Positions 6,392 through 11,418 of a stretch of 11,418 nt of DNA are shown here, piece after piece. A model generated the notes under the pieces. It made no database searches. It was not told the origin of the DNA and worked only from the letters and a program-made list of their open reading frames with translations. The position numbers and the translations under genes are program-made. Position 1 is the stretch's first letter. The number at the start of each line of letters is the position of its first letter. Origin of the DNA: JBBSQE01 sp038258095 (lineage in GTDB: Bacteria > Actinomycetota > Thermoleophilia > Solirubrobacterales > 70-9); NCBI GenBank assembly GCA_038258095.1, contig JBBSQE010000097.1, positions 1 through 11,418 on the forward strand, in the 5' to 3' direction.

Positions 6392-7534
6392 TCAGGGTGT
6401 GCATGGTCCCGTGTCGACCGGCCCGTGGGCCCCGCTCAGAGCTGCCGCCACGGGGGCATCGGGAATGGCGAATCCTGCCGGCGGCCCACCCTGCGTGGAG
6501 GCGAAGACGGTCGCGAGGACGCGGCCGTCCGCGTCGATCAGCGGACCACCGGAGTTGCCGCTCCTCACGTCGCCGCGGAACGAGCTGATCGACCTCCGCA
6601 CCGAACCGCGCCCGTAGGCGTCCTCGGAGAGCACGTCCGTCGTCTCACCGAAGCGGGCCGGGGCAACGGAGTAGGGCCCGTTCTCCGGATAACCGAGTAC
6701 CGCCGCCGACGTGCCCCGCATCGGGTCCGGGGCCCGTGCGAGCACCGGCAGGCTCAGCGAGGTCCGCAGCACCGCGAGATCGTTGCGCGTATCGAAGTAG
6801 ACGACCACGGCGGAGGCGACGGTGCCCTGCCTCGTCGTCACCGAGGTGTCGTCCTCACCCGCGACGACGTGGGCATTGGTGATGACCAGCCCCGGCGCCG
6901 CGGACCAGCCGGAGCCCTCGATCCCGAGCCCGCACGCCGTCCCGAGGACCCGCACCACAGAATCGCCGGAGCGGATCACGTCGGGATCGGCGGCGACGGC
7001 CGAGTCAGGGGGCGCGACCGGCGTCCGCGGGCCGGTCACGTCGGGAGCCGGGTCGACGCGGTTGAGGGCGTTCAGGATCGCTCCGGACGGGGGCAGCGTC
7101 TCGTTCAGGTTGCGCAGGATCAGCGATTGCTGAACGTCGCGGCGAAGCTCTACCGCGCCCGGAGCGTGGAGCGCCACCGCACCGAAGATCCAGGCGATGC
7201 CGAGCGCCACGGCTCCGACCAGCATCGCCCCCAGCGCTCCATCGACGAAGTGCAGCGCCGACCCCCTGATCATCCGCATCCGCAGGTCGTGGGCGGCACC
7301 CTCGAAGCCGAGCCCGAGCACCGAGCCGAGCAGCACCGCCCCGACCGCAGCGAACAGGGGCGCGTAGGGAGACTGTGAGCCGCCGTCGAGCAACTGGGGC
7401 GCCAGGCGGCTGCCGAGCAGCGCTCCGAGGGCGAACCCGGTGAGAGTCGTCGCCCCGACGATCAGGCCTTGCTGATAGCCCCAAAGAGCCAGTGCCGCCG
7501 TGAAGGCGACGATCCCCCAGTCAAGCGCGGTCAT
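6392..7534 (-). CDS. MarP-like membrane serine protease (CvpA-type transmembrane domain plus trypsin-like domain)
   Basis: This predicted periplasm-facing chymotrypsin-fold protease resembles mycobacterial MarP (Rv3671c), which is needed for acid tolerance and activates a peptidoglycan hydrolase. The 380-residue protein begins with a CvpA/colicin V-type domain of about four membrane helices (6-20, 22-45, 58-76, 97-123). A linker rich in Pro and Asp (about 150-188) follows, then the protease. The catalytic triad is visible: H222 in TNAHVV, D252 in NDLAVL and S328 in GNSGGP. The only two cysteines are C201, at the start of the protease, and C378, three residues from the end. From memory they match the MarP disulfide pair. 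ATG 7534 starts directly at the first membrane helix, with no Shine-Dalgarno. The gene is divergent from a penicillin-binding protein, consistent with a cell-wall role. Confidence 0.9.
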   Translation of the reverse strand: MTALDWGIVAFTAALALWGYQQGLIVGATTLTGFALGALLGSRLAPQLLDGGSQSPYAPLFAAVGAVLLGSVLGLGFEGAAHDLRMRMIRGSALHFVDGALGAMLVGAVALGIAWIFGAVALHAPGAVELRRDVQQSLILRNLNETLPPSGAILNALNRVDPAPDVTGPRTPVAPPDSAVAADPDVIRSGDSVVRVLGTACGLGIEGSGWSAAPGLVITNAHVVAGEDDTSVTTRQGTVASAVVVYFDTRNDLAVLRTSLSLPVLARAPDPMRGTSAAVLGYPENGPYSVAPARFGETTDVLSEDAYGRGSVRRSISSFRGDVRSGNSGGPLIDADGRVLATVFASTQGGPPAGFAIPDAPVAAALSGAHGPVDTGPCTP

Positions 7535-7565
7535 AGCCGAATCAAAGCAGCGGGGCCGTAGGCAT

Positions 7566-7571
7566 TACCTT
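7566..7571 (+). promoter_or_regulatory. Possible -10 box (TACCTT) for the penicillin-binding protein gene
   Basis: TACCTT fits TAnnnT and ends 10 nt before the GTG at 7582. The 47-bp divergent spacer 7535-7581 has no Shine-Dalgarno for either gene and no convincing -35. If used, this box would give a nearly leaderless transcript. For the opposite gene only a poor TTTGAT (- strand, 7546-7541) is seen. Confidence 0.35.
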
Positions 7572-7581
7572 TTCGGGTCAA

Positions 7582-9321
7582 GTGACACGTCCCATGACCG
7601 AGGTGGAGCGGCGACGCCGACTGATGACCCGTGCGCTTCCGCTCGGGATCGTCGCGGTCATCTCGCTCATGGTCGGAGCCTCGGTCGGCGCCGGCGGGTC
7701 ACCGGAGCGCGACGCAGCGAGCCGTTATGTGGAGGCGTGGACACGCCAGGACTTCGCCGCGATGCACGCCGAGCTGAACGAGGCCTCGAAGAAGGAGATC
7801 ACGACCGACGGTCTCGCCAAGGCCTACGCCGACGCGCAAGCCGTCGCGACGCTACGCACGATCGACCCCGGCTCGCCCGGCGGCACCGAATCGAGGAAGG
7901 GCACGACGATCGTCCCGGTACCTGTCGACGTGGCGACGCTCGCGTTCGGCAGGGCCTCCGCCGACCTCGAGATCCCATACTCAGACGGCGGCATCGTCTG
8001 GGACTCGAGCCTCCTGTTCCCGGGACTGCGGCTCGGCGAGACGCTCGACAACAAGGTCAGCCTCGCCGGCAGGGGCCCGATCCTCGCCAAGGACGGCAGC
8101 GCCCTCGCCTCCGGGCCGGCCGACGCTCGCCAGCACGATCTCGGCGATGCGGCCCTCGACGTCACCGGCGAGGTCGGCGAGGCGGATCCCAAGGACGCGG
8201 CGGCGCTGGCCCGGAAGGGCTATCCCCCGGGCACCCCGGTCGGCGTCTCCGGTCTCGAGAAGGCATTCAACTCGCGCCTCGCCGGCAAGCCCGGCGGTCG
8301 CCTGCTCGCGGTCCCCCCGGCCGGCCGATCCGCGAAGCCCCGGGTCCTCGCGAAGGGCAAGCCCCTGCCCGGCGTTCCCCTCAAGACCACGATCGATCCG
8401 GCCCTCCAGCAGGCCTCTGTCGACGCTCTCGCAGGACGCTCCGGCGGGGTCGCCGTTCTCGACGCACGCACCGGCGCGGTCCGGGCCCTCGCGGGGTCCG
8501 CCTTCTCCGTGCCGCAGCCCCCCGGGTCGACCTTCAAGATCGTGACGACGACAGCCGCGTTCCAGACCAAGAACGCCTCGCTCGACGACAGTTTCGACAT
8601 CACCAATGGCGCGAACGTCGGAGGTCGCTTCATCTACAACGCGAGCGGGGAGTACTGCGGCGGTACGTTCTCGGAGGCCTTCGCCGAGTCCTGCAACGCC
8701 GACTTCGCCCCCCTGGGCCCGAAGATCGGAAACGACGCCTTCGTGCGCGTCGCCCAGCGCTTCGGGTTCAACCGCCCGCCGACTCTCTACAACGAGGCGG
8801 CGACCAAAGTGGTGGGAGCAGACCCGCCGAGCATTCCCAAGGACATCGGCGAGGACGTCGACCTCGGCGTGACCGCCATCGGGCAGGGCCAGGTCCTGGC
8901 GACGCCGCTGGAGATGGCGTCGATATCCCAGACGATCGCGAACAAGGGCCTCAGGCTCCCGACGCCGATCGTGCGCAACAAAAAGCTGCAGTCGGACGCG
9001 AAGCCGGTCCGGGTGATGACGCCGAAGCTCGCCAAGACGCTCAAGGACCTGATGGTCGAAGTCGTTCAGAGCGGCACCGGGACCCAGGGCGCCATACCCG
9101 AGGGCCAGGTCGCCGGCAAGACCGGCACAGCCGAGCTCGGACCCGAACCCGGCCAGGAGAATGCGGAGAACCCGATCCAGATCAAGGACGCCTGGTTCAC
9201 CGCGTTCGCCCCGTCCGACAAGCCGAAGCTCGCCATCGCGATGATGCTGATCGATGCCGGAGCCGCGGGCGGCGATGTCGCCGCGCCCGCAGTGGCGGGC
9301 ATCTTCTCCGCCGGTCTCTAG
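7582..9321 (+). CDS. Class B penicillin-binding protein (D,D-transpeptidase) with MecA_N/NTF2-like domain
   Basis: This is a membrane-anchored transpeptidase that cross-links peptidoglycan outside the cell. The 579-residue protein, counted from GTG 7582, has an N-terminal membrane helix (about 18-36) and an NTF2-like MecA_N domain (44-145; AASRYVEAWTRQDFAAMH). A dimerisation region contains GPILAKDGSALA (165-176) and GLEKAFNSRLAG (224-235). The penicillin-binding domain follows. Its active-site motifs are S316-T-F-K319 within PPGSTFKI, S370-C-N372, and K513-T-G-T in AGKTGTAE, all intact. The segment before the active serine is short and lacks the long NPFDPN/NRA loop of PBP2/PBP3, as in the actinobacterial PbpA/PBP2a-like group. 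The start may instead be ATG 7594; neither has a Shine-Dalgarno. It shares a 47-bp divergent spacer with the MarP-like protease, and its stop interlocks with that of the convergent membrane protein. Confidence 0.93.
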   Translation: MTRPMTEVERRRRLMTRALPLGIVAVISLMVGASVGAGGSPERDAASRYVEAWTRQDFAAMHAELNEASKKEITTDGLAKAYADAQAVATLRTIDPGSPGGTESRKGTTIVPVPVDVATLAFGRASADLEIPYSDGGIVWDSSLLFPGLRLGETLDNKVSLAGRGPILAKDGSALASGPADARQHDLGDAALDVTGEVGEADPKDAAALARKGYPPGTPVGVSGLEKAFNSRLAGKPGGRLLAVPPAGRSAKPRVLAKGKPLPGVPLKTTIDPALQQASVDALAGRSGGVAVLDARTGAVRALAGSAFSVPQPPGSTFKIVTTTAAFQTKNASLDDSFDITNGANVGGRFIYNASGEYCGGTFSEAFAESCNADFAPLGPKIGNDAFVRVAQRFGFNRPPTLYNEAATKVVGADPPSIPKDIGEDVDLGVTAIGQGQVLATPLEMASISQTIANKGLRLPTPIVRNKKLQSDAKPVRVMTPKLAKTLKDLMVEVVQSGTGTQGAIPEGQVAGKTGTAELGPEPGQENAENPIQIKDAWFTAFAPSDKPKLAIAMMLIDAGAAGGDVAAPAVAGIFSAGL

Positions 9322-9680
9322 CGCGCCGGGTAACCGAGCACGGCACCGACGGCGACCAGGGCGCCGCCGACGACCGCCAGGAGCCCGCCGAGGGTGTCGA
9401 TCCCGAGCGCCACGGCTGTCCCGGCCAGGGCCAGGGCCGAGCCTGCCGCGAGCATCGTCCACCAGCTTCCCGATGCTGCGCCCGGACGGTCCGCGAACGG
9501 CGCCGCCAGGACGGTCCCGGCGATGACGGCAACGAGGCCCACGGCCCGCGCGGGGGCGCCGAAGAGGTCGAGAAGGATCAGAAGTGAACCGGCTCCCGCG
9601 AGGAGGAGGGCCCAGGGAAGCACTCCGCCCTGAAGCCCGGCGGTGAGTCGCGACCTAGAGATCGATGTCGATCGTCGCAT
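9318..9680 (-). CDS. Small four-helix integral membrane protein, function unknown
   Basis: This 120-residue protein of unknown function has a basic N-terminus (MRRSTSISRSR), which by the positive-inside rule should face the cytoplasm. Four hydrophobic segments follow, at about 19-39, 45-62, 74-93 and 95-116, with Gly/Ala-rich packing faces and few charged residues in between. No catalytic motif or cysteine is seen. ATG 9680 is chosen because a GAGGAAGAGG purine run, acting as a Shine-Dalgarno inside the end of the preceding gene, lies directly upstream. This start overlaps the lipoprotein gene by 26 bp and implies translational coupling. GTG 9623 is a less likely alternative that would shorten the first helix. 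The stop shares two bases with the stop of the convergent PBP gene. Confidence 0.7.
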   Translation of the reverse strand: MRRSTSISRSRLTAGLQGGVLPWALLLAGAGSLLILLDLFGAPARAVGLVAVIAGTVLAAPFADRPGAASGSWWTMLAAGSALALAGTAVALGIDTLGGLLAVVGGALVAVGAVLGYPAR

Positions 9681-10206
9681 CCTCTTCCTCGCCCGGAATG
9701 ACGAGCTCCAGCGGCCGGTTCTCGGTCACCGACTGAGGGATCTGGAAGAGGAGCATCGACCCCTCGATCGGACCGGTCTGCGCGGTCGAGTCCTGGGTCG
9801 GGAAGCCCATCTCGGGCTCGAGCCGGCCGGCCAGCGGGAGCGAGAAGAGGCTGTCGTTCGGGATCGCGTCGAACTCGGCGCCGAAGGTGTCGCGGACCTT
9901 GAAGTTGAGGGGCAGCGTGGCCGTCTCGTCGGAGCTCTTGTTCTTCACCTGCAGGAAGAGACCCAGGTAGAGGCCGTGCGGAGCGACGGGGGGCTGACCG
10001 ACCAGATAGGCGGAATCCTCATTGTCGTTCGGGTTCAGGTAGCGCGAGAAGACGAGGTTGTACTCGATGTTCCCGAGGGTCACCTGCTCTCCCTCGGCGA
10101 CGTGCTCGGTCTCGTTCGATGCGCCGCAGGCGCTCAACATCAGGCCGGCGAGCAGCAGCGCCATGGCGGTAAGGGCGATCAGCGGGTTTCGGCGGGAGGA
10201 CGTCAT
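9655..10206 (-). CDS. Lipoprotein with a DUF4352/Ig-like beta domain
   Basis: This is a predicted lipid-anchored protein on the outer face of the membrane. The 183-residue product starts with TSSRRNP, a hydrophobic stretch (9-24) and a lipobox L24-S-A-C27, so C27 should be acylated and become the mature N-terminus. It is the only cysteine. The mature part reads as beta-strand-rich: VTLGNIEYNLVFSRYLN, GLYLGLFLQVKNKSS, a central LNFKVRDTFGAEF, and a late MLLFQIPQSV ... LELVIPG pair. This order (strand, then L-x-V-x-N, then F-x-V-x-D-x-x-G, then F-x-I-P) resembles DUF4352/telokin-like domains. The binding partner is unknown. It ends in an acidic EEEDATIDIDL tail. ATG 10206 has no Shine-Dalgarno, but a TAGACT -10-like box lies 11 nt upstream. 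It lies 17 bp after the SRPBCC gene, between two other genes of the same operon. Confidence 0.82.
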   Translation of the reverse strand: MTSSRRNPLIALTAMALLLAGLMLSACGASNETEHVAEGEQVTLGNIEYNLVFSRYLNPNDNEDSAYLVGQPPVAPHGLYLGLFLQVKNKSSDETATLPLNFKVRDTFGAEFDAIPNDSLFSLPLAGRLEPEMGFPTQDSTAQTGPIEGSMLLFQIPQSVTENRPLELVIPGEEEDATIDIDL

Positions 10207-10217
10207 CGCGGTCGCGG

Positions 10218-10223
10218 AGTCTA
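10218..10223 (-). promoter_or_regulatory. Possible internal -10 box (TAGACT) before the lipoprotein gene
   Basis: On the - strand TAGACT (10223-10218) ends 11 nt before ATG 10206 and adjoins the tandem stops TAA TAG of the upstream gene. With no Shine-Dalgarno present, a leaderless or near-leaderless internal transcript is plausible. No -35 match is evident. Confidence 0.35.
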
Positions 10224-10742
10224 TTAGGGGATGCCGGTCGTCAGGCGGTTGCCGCCGGCGACCGCCACCCGCTCCCCGTCGGGCGCACCGGACTCGACCA
10301 TGTCGCGAAGCCTCCTCAGCGCCTGCTGCCAGTCCCGTCTGTACCAGACCGAGGAGCCACCCAGCTTCTCCTTGGCCCGGTCGAGCGGGTGCGTGGGCTC
10401 GGTCCAGTAGACGACCCTCAGGGTCATCAGCGGCCCCGGGCCTTCGGTCAGCTCCCACTCCGTCGCGGAGGTGAGGCGGTTCCCCCGCCCGCCGCGTCCG
10501 CGCTCGGACAACCGGTGGGGGGCGTCAACCCTCGTGATCTGGGTCTCCATCCAGAGCGCCTGCGGCGGGGCGAAGAAGCGAAACCGCGCGGCGGCGCCGA
10601 CGCCCGTCGATTCGATTCGCGAGAGCCGCAGGTCGGAGATGAAGTGCTCGGTGAAGGTCGAACGCAGCGCGAGATCGGAGATCACCTCGAAGACCCGCTC
10701 GCGCGGGGCGTCGATCTCGATCTCCGCGCGGACTGGGCCCAT
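10224..10742 (-). CDS. SRPBCC (START/polyketide cyclase-like) family protein
   Basis: This small helix-grip-fold protein has a deep cavity that in relatives binds or converts hydrophobic ligands; no ligand can be assigned here. From ATG 10742 it is 172 residues. It opens with the family's first strand and helix, AEIEIDAPRERVFEVISDL (6-24). Strands around GVGAAARFRF (47-56), LWMETQITRVDAP (63-75) and TSATEWELTE (91-100) follow, and then PLMTLRVVYW (104-113). The long C-terminal helix WYRRDWQQALRRLRDMVES (133-151) closes the cavity. The 20-residue tail (GAPDGER onward) extends beyond the domain. The frame is open further upstream, but homology begins at this ATG and a TACACT box lies 9 nt before it. 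The gene ends in tandem stops TAA TAG and leads the SRPBCC-lipoprotein-membrane protein operon. Confidence 0.88.
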   Translation of the reverse strand: MGPVRAEIEIDAPRERVFEVISDLALRSTFTEHFISDLRLSRIESTGVGAAARFRFFAPPQALWMETQITRVDAPHRLSERGRGGRGNRLTSATEWELTEGPGPLMTLRVVYWTEPTHPLDRAKEKLGGSSVWYRRDWQQALRRLRDMVESGAPDGERVAVAGGNRLTTGIP

Positions 10743-10751
10743 CGACCACCG

Positions 10752-10757
10752 AGTGTA
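10752..10757 (-). promoter_or_regulatory. Probable -10 box (TACACT) for the SRPBCC operon
   Basis: TACACT (10757-10752 on the - strand) fits TAnnnT and ends 9 nt before ATG 10742, predicting a leaderless or nearly leaderless mRNA. There is no Shine-Dalgarno and no good -35. It lies in the 78-bp divergent spacer 10743-10820, which also serves the rightward zinc-binding-type gene. Confidence 0.42.
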
Positions 10758-10820
10758 TGGGCGGGGACGCTCGGGCGGCTCGCGGGCAGGAGGGCCCGCG
10801 GGCCCGCCGAAGGGATCGGG

Positions 10821-11072
10821 ATGCAAGAGCACGACCCCTGCGCCATCTGCACCCGCACGCCGCTTGTTGGCGAGATCGTGGGGATCTTCGCCGCCGGGGG
10901 CTCCGAGGCCGCGGTCTGCGAGGGCTGCGTCGCAAAACCACGGGCCGTGGCGCTCGGCAGGCCGGTGCGACGAGAGCGGGTCCGGTCAGCCGCGGCCGCG
11001 GCAACGGTGAGGCTCGCGATACCGGCTCCGGTGGAGACCGGATCTTCGGTGCTCTCGGCTCGCGCGGCCTGA
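10821..11072 (+). CDS. Small four-cysteine (CxxC...CxxC) zinc-binding-type protein, function unknown
   Basis: This 83-residue protein has two paired cysteine motifs, C7-A-I-C10 and C33-E-G-C36, spaced like a zinc ribbon or treble clef. A predicted beta hairpin (LVGEIVGIFAAGGSEAAV) lies between them. A very basic segment, RPVRRERVRSAAAAATVR (47-64), follows and could contact nucleic acid or a partner protein. The last 20 residues look disordered. I start at ATG 10821, because AAGGGA lies 6 nt upstream and the first cysteine pair follows at once. The frame remains open to 10389, but that part lies antisense to the SRPBCC gene. It is divergent from the SRPBCC operon. I do not recognise a named family; a DNA-binding or transcription-associated role is only a guess. 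Confidence 0.75.
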   Translation: MQEHDPCAICTRTPLVGEIVGIFAAGGSEAAVCEGCVAKPRAVALGRPVRRERVRSAAAAATVRLAIPAPVETGSSVLSARAA

Positions 11073-11089
11073 ACCCTCTCGCCCAGAAG

Positions 11090-11132
11090 GGCCATCTTTT
11101 CGACAAGCCGGCGAGGCGAGCCTAAGATGGCC
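11090..11132. repeat. 9-bp inverted repeat flanking a promoter and overlapping a start codon
   Basis: GGCCATCTT (11090-11098) and AAGATGGCC (11124-11132) are exact reverse complements, 34 bp apart centre to centre (about three helical turns). The right arm contains the ATG at 11127. A smaller stem, GCCC-AGAA-GGGC (11081-11092), followed by CATCTTTT, uses bases of the left arm and would exclude the large hairpin. It could be an operator or an RNA switch; nothing here decides between them. Confidence 0.5.
11100..11128 (+). promoter_or_regulatory. Sigma-A-like promoter (TCGACA-N17-TAAGAT)
   Basis: TCGACA (11100-11105) matches TTGACA at five of six positions, the spacer is exactly 17 bp, and TAAGAT (11123-11128) matches the -10 at four of six, including TA and the final T. 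This is the best two-box promoter I found. The predicted start is near 11135, inside the following reading frame, which conflicts with ATG 11127 as its only start. Confidence 0.45.
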
Positions 11133-11418
11133 GCCCGGACGAACGTACGACTCCGCCGGGAACCCGAGACCTTGGCCCAACCCCTTCCAGAGCCCGAGCG
11201 AGCCGCCCCGACTGAGGGTGAGCGCATCCCGCCGAGCGAGTGGCTGCGGCGCCTCGCCGAGCGCCGGGCGCGCGAGCCGGGCAGGCCGATTGTGCCGGCA
11301 GGGGCCGCGAGCCCGGCTGACGCGCCGCCGCCTCCCTCTCCTCCCGCCAGCCCGGCGCCTGTGCGGGAGCCGGAGGCCGCAACTCCAGACACCCGGTCCT
11401 CCACAGGTTCGACGAAGC
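11127..11418 (+). CDS. N-terminal part of a proline- and alanine-rich protein, function unknown (3' partial)
   Basis: An open frame with strong G/C third-position bias runs from ATG 11127 off the right edge; 97 residues are visible. The N-terminus is basic (MAARTNVRLRREPET). A short predicted helix, IPPSEWLRRLAERRARE (about 34-50), is followed by a proline-rich, probably disordered stretch (APPPPSPPASPAPVREPE). No membrane helix, signal peptide or known domain is visible in this part, so a folded domain would have to follow outside the window. A GAGG ten bases upstream is a modest Shine-Dalgarno. A promoter-like -10 overlaps the ATG, so a later start such as TTG 11172 cannot be excluded. It lies 54 bp after the zinc-binding-type gene. 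The antisense frames here are weaker candidates. Confidence 0.5.
   Translation, partial: MAARTNVRLRREPETLAQPLPEPERAAPTEGERIPPSEWLRRLAERRAREPGRPIVPAGAASPADAPPPPSPPASPAPVREPEAATPDTRSSTGSTK

Noticed and set aside
6425..7378. 317-residue + strand frame antisense to the MarP-like gene
   Set aside because: The complete protease triad and CvpA helices lie on the - strand. This frame is Arg/Asp/His-rich shadow sequence.
7981..9462. 493-residue frame antisense to the PBP gene
   Set aside because: It has no domain or start signal, and its composition is typical of the complement of GC-rich coding sequence.
7500..9587. 695-residue frame overlapping the PBP gene in another reading frame
   Set aside because: It is an extreme Arg/Gly/Asp composition shadow. 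The PBP frame has all three active-site motifs.
10207..10458. Extended N-terminus of the lipoprotein frame
   Set aside because: The extra residues overlap the SRPBCC gene and would bury the signal peptide and lipobox. ATG 10206 gives a normal lipoprotein signal.
10682..11404. 240-residue - strand frame over the right end
   Set aside because: Its C-terminal part is antisense to the zinc-binding-type gene, which has a good Shine-Dalgarno and paired cysteines. The rest is low-complexity Gly/Ala/Ser/Arg. The + strand frame from 11127 has better composition, though certainty here is limited.
1..11418. Defence island, CRISPR array, prophage, transposon or RNA gene
   Set aside because: I found no direct-repeat array, transposase, integrase, terminal repeats, tRNA-like cloverleaf or rRNA segment. 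Gene content is housekeeping repair, envelope and regulation with uniform base composition.

Overview
The window is a dense, GC-rich stretch of ordinary bacterial chromosome. Codon third positions are strongly G/C, spacers are short, and no spacer without a gene reaches 300 bases. I see no tRNA, rRNA, CRISPR array, insertion sequence, attachment site or phage gene. The gene content suggests an actinobacterium, most likely of the Thermoleophilia (Solirubrobacterales/Gaiellales type). The reasons are the particular XseA variant, a MarP-like CvpA-protease, a MecA_N-type penicillin-binding protein, a small six-cysteine exported protein, and many genes without a Shine-Dalgarno (SD) sequence that have a TAnnnT hexamer just before the start codon. 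The taxonomic placement is inference.

DNA repair block (1-4945): a large UvrD/AddA-type helicase-nuclease on the + strand is cut by the left window edge, so its Walker A part is missing. It runs tail-to-tail into xseB-xseA (exodeoxyribonuclease VII) on the - strand, and its 3' end overlaps xseB in antisense by about 109 bp. A perfect 12-bp inverted repeat sits exactly at this junction.

Middle block (4943-6391): a gamma-glutamylcyclotransferase-like gene starts head-to-head with xseA, so closely that candidate start codons share a CATG. It is followed by a small exported six-cysteine protein. A 9-bp GC hairpin separates this pair from a convergent HxlR-family regulator, which has a clear dyad (CTTAC-N5-GTAAG) over its presumed promoter.

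Cell-envelope block (6392-9680): a MarP-like membrane serine protease and a class B penicillin-binding protein are transcribed divergently from a 47-bp spacer. The PBP ends in a stop codon that interlocks (CTAG) with the stop of a convergent four-helix membrane protein.

Right block (9655-11418): a SRPBCC-fold protein, a lipoprotein and the small membrane protein form a leftward operon. Divergent from it, a small four-cysteine zinc-binding-type protein and the start of a proline-rich protein read rightward off the edge. The spacer between those two carries a good sigma-A-like promoter inside a 9-bp inverted repeat.

Nothing here looks like a defence island or a clearly new multi-gene system. 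The points of interest are the regulatory and overlap architecture, plus three poorly characterised small proteins.
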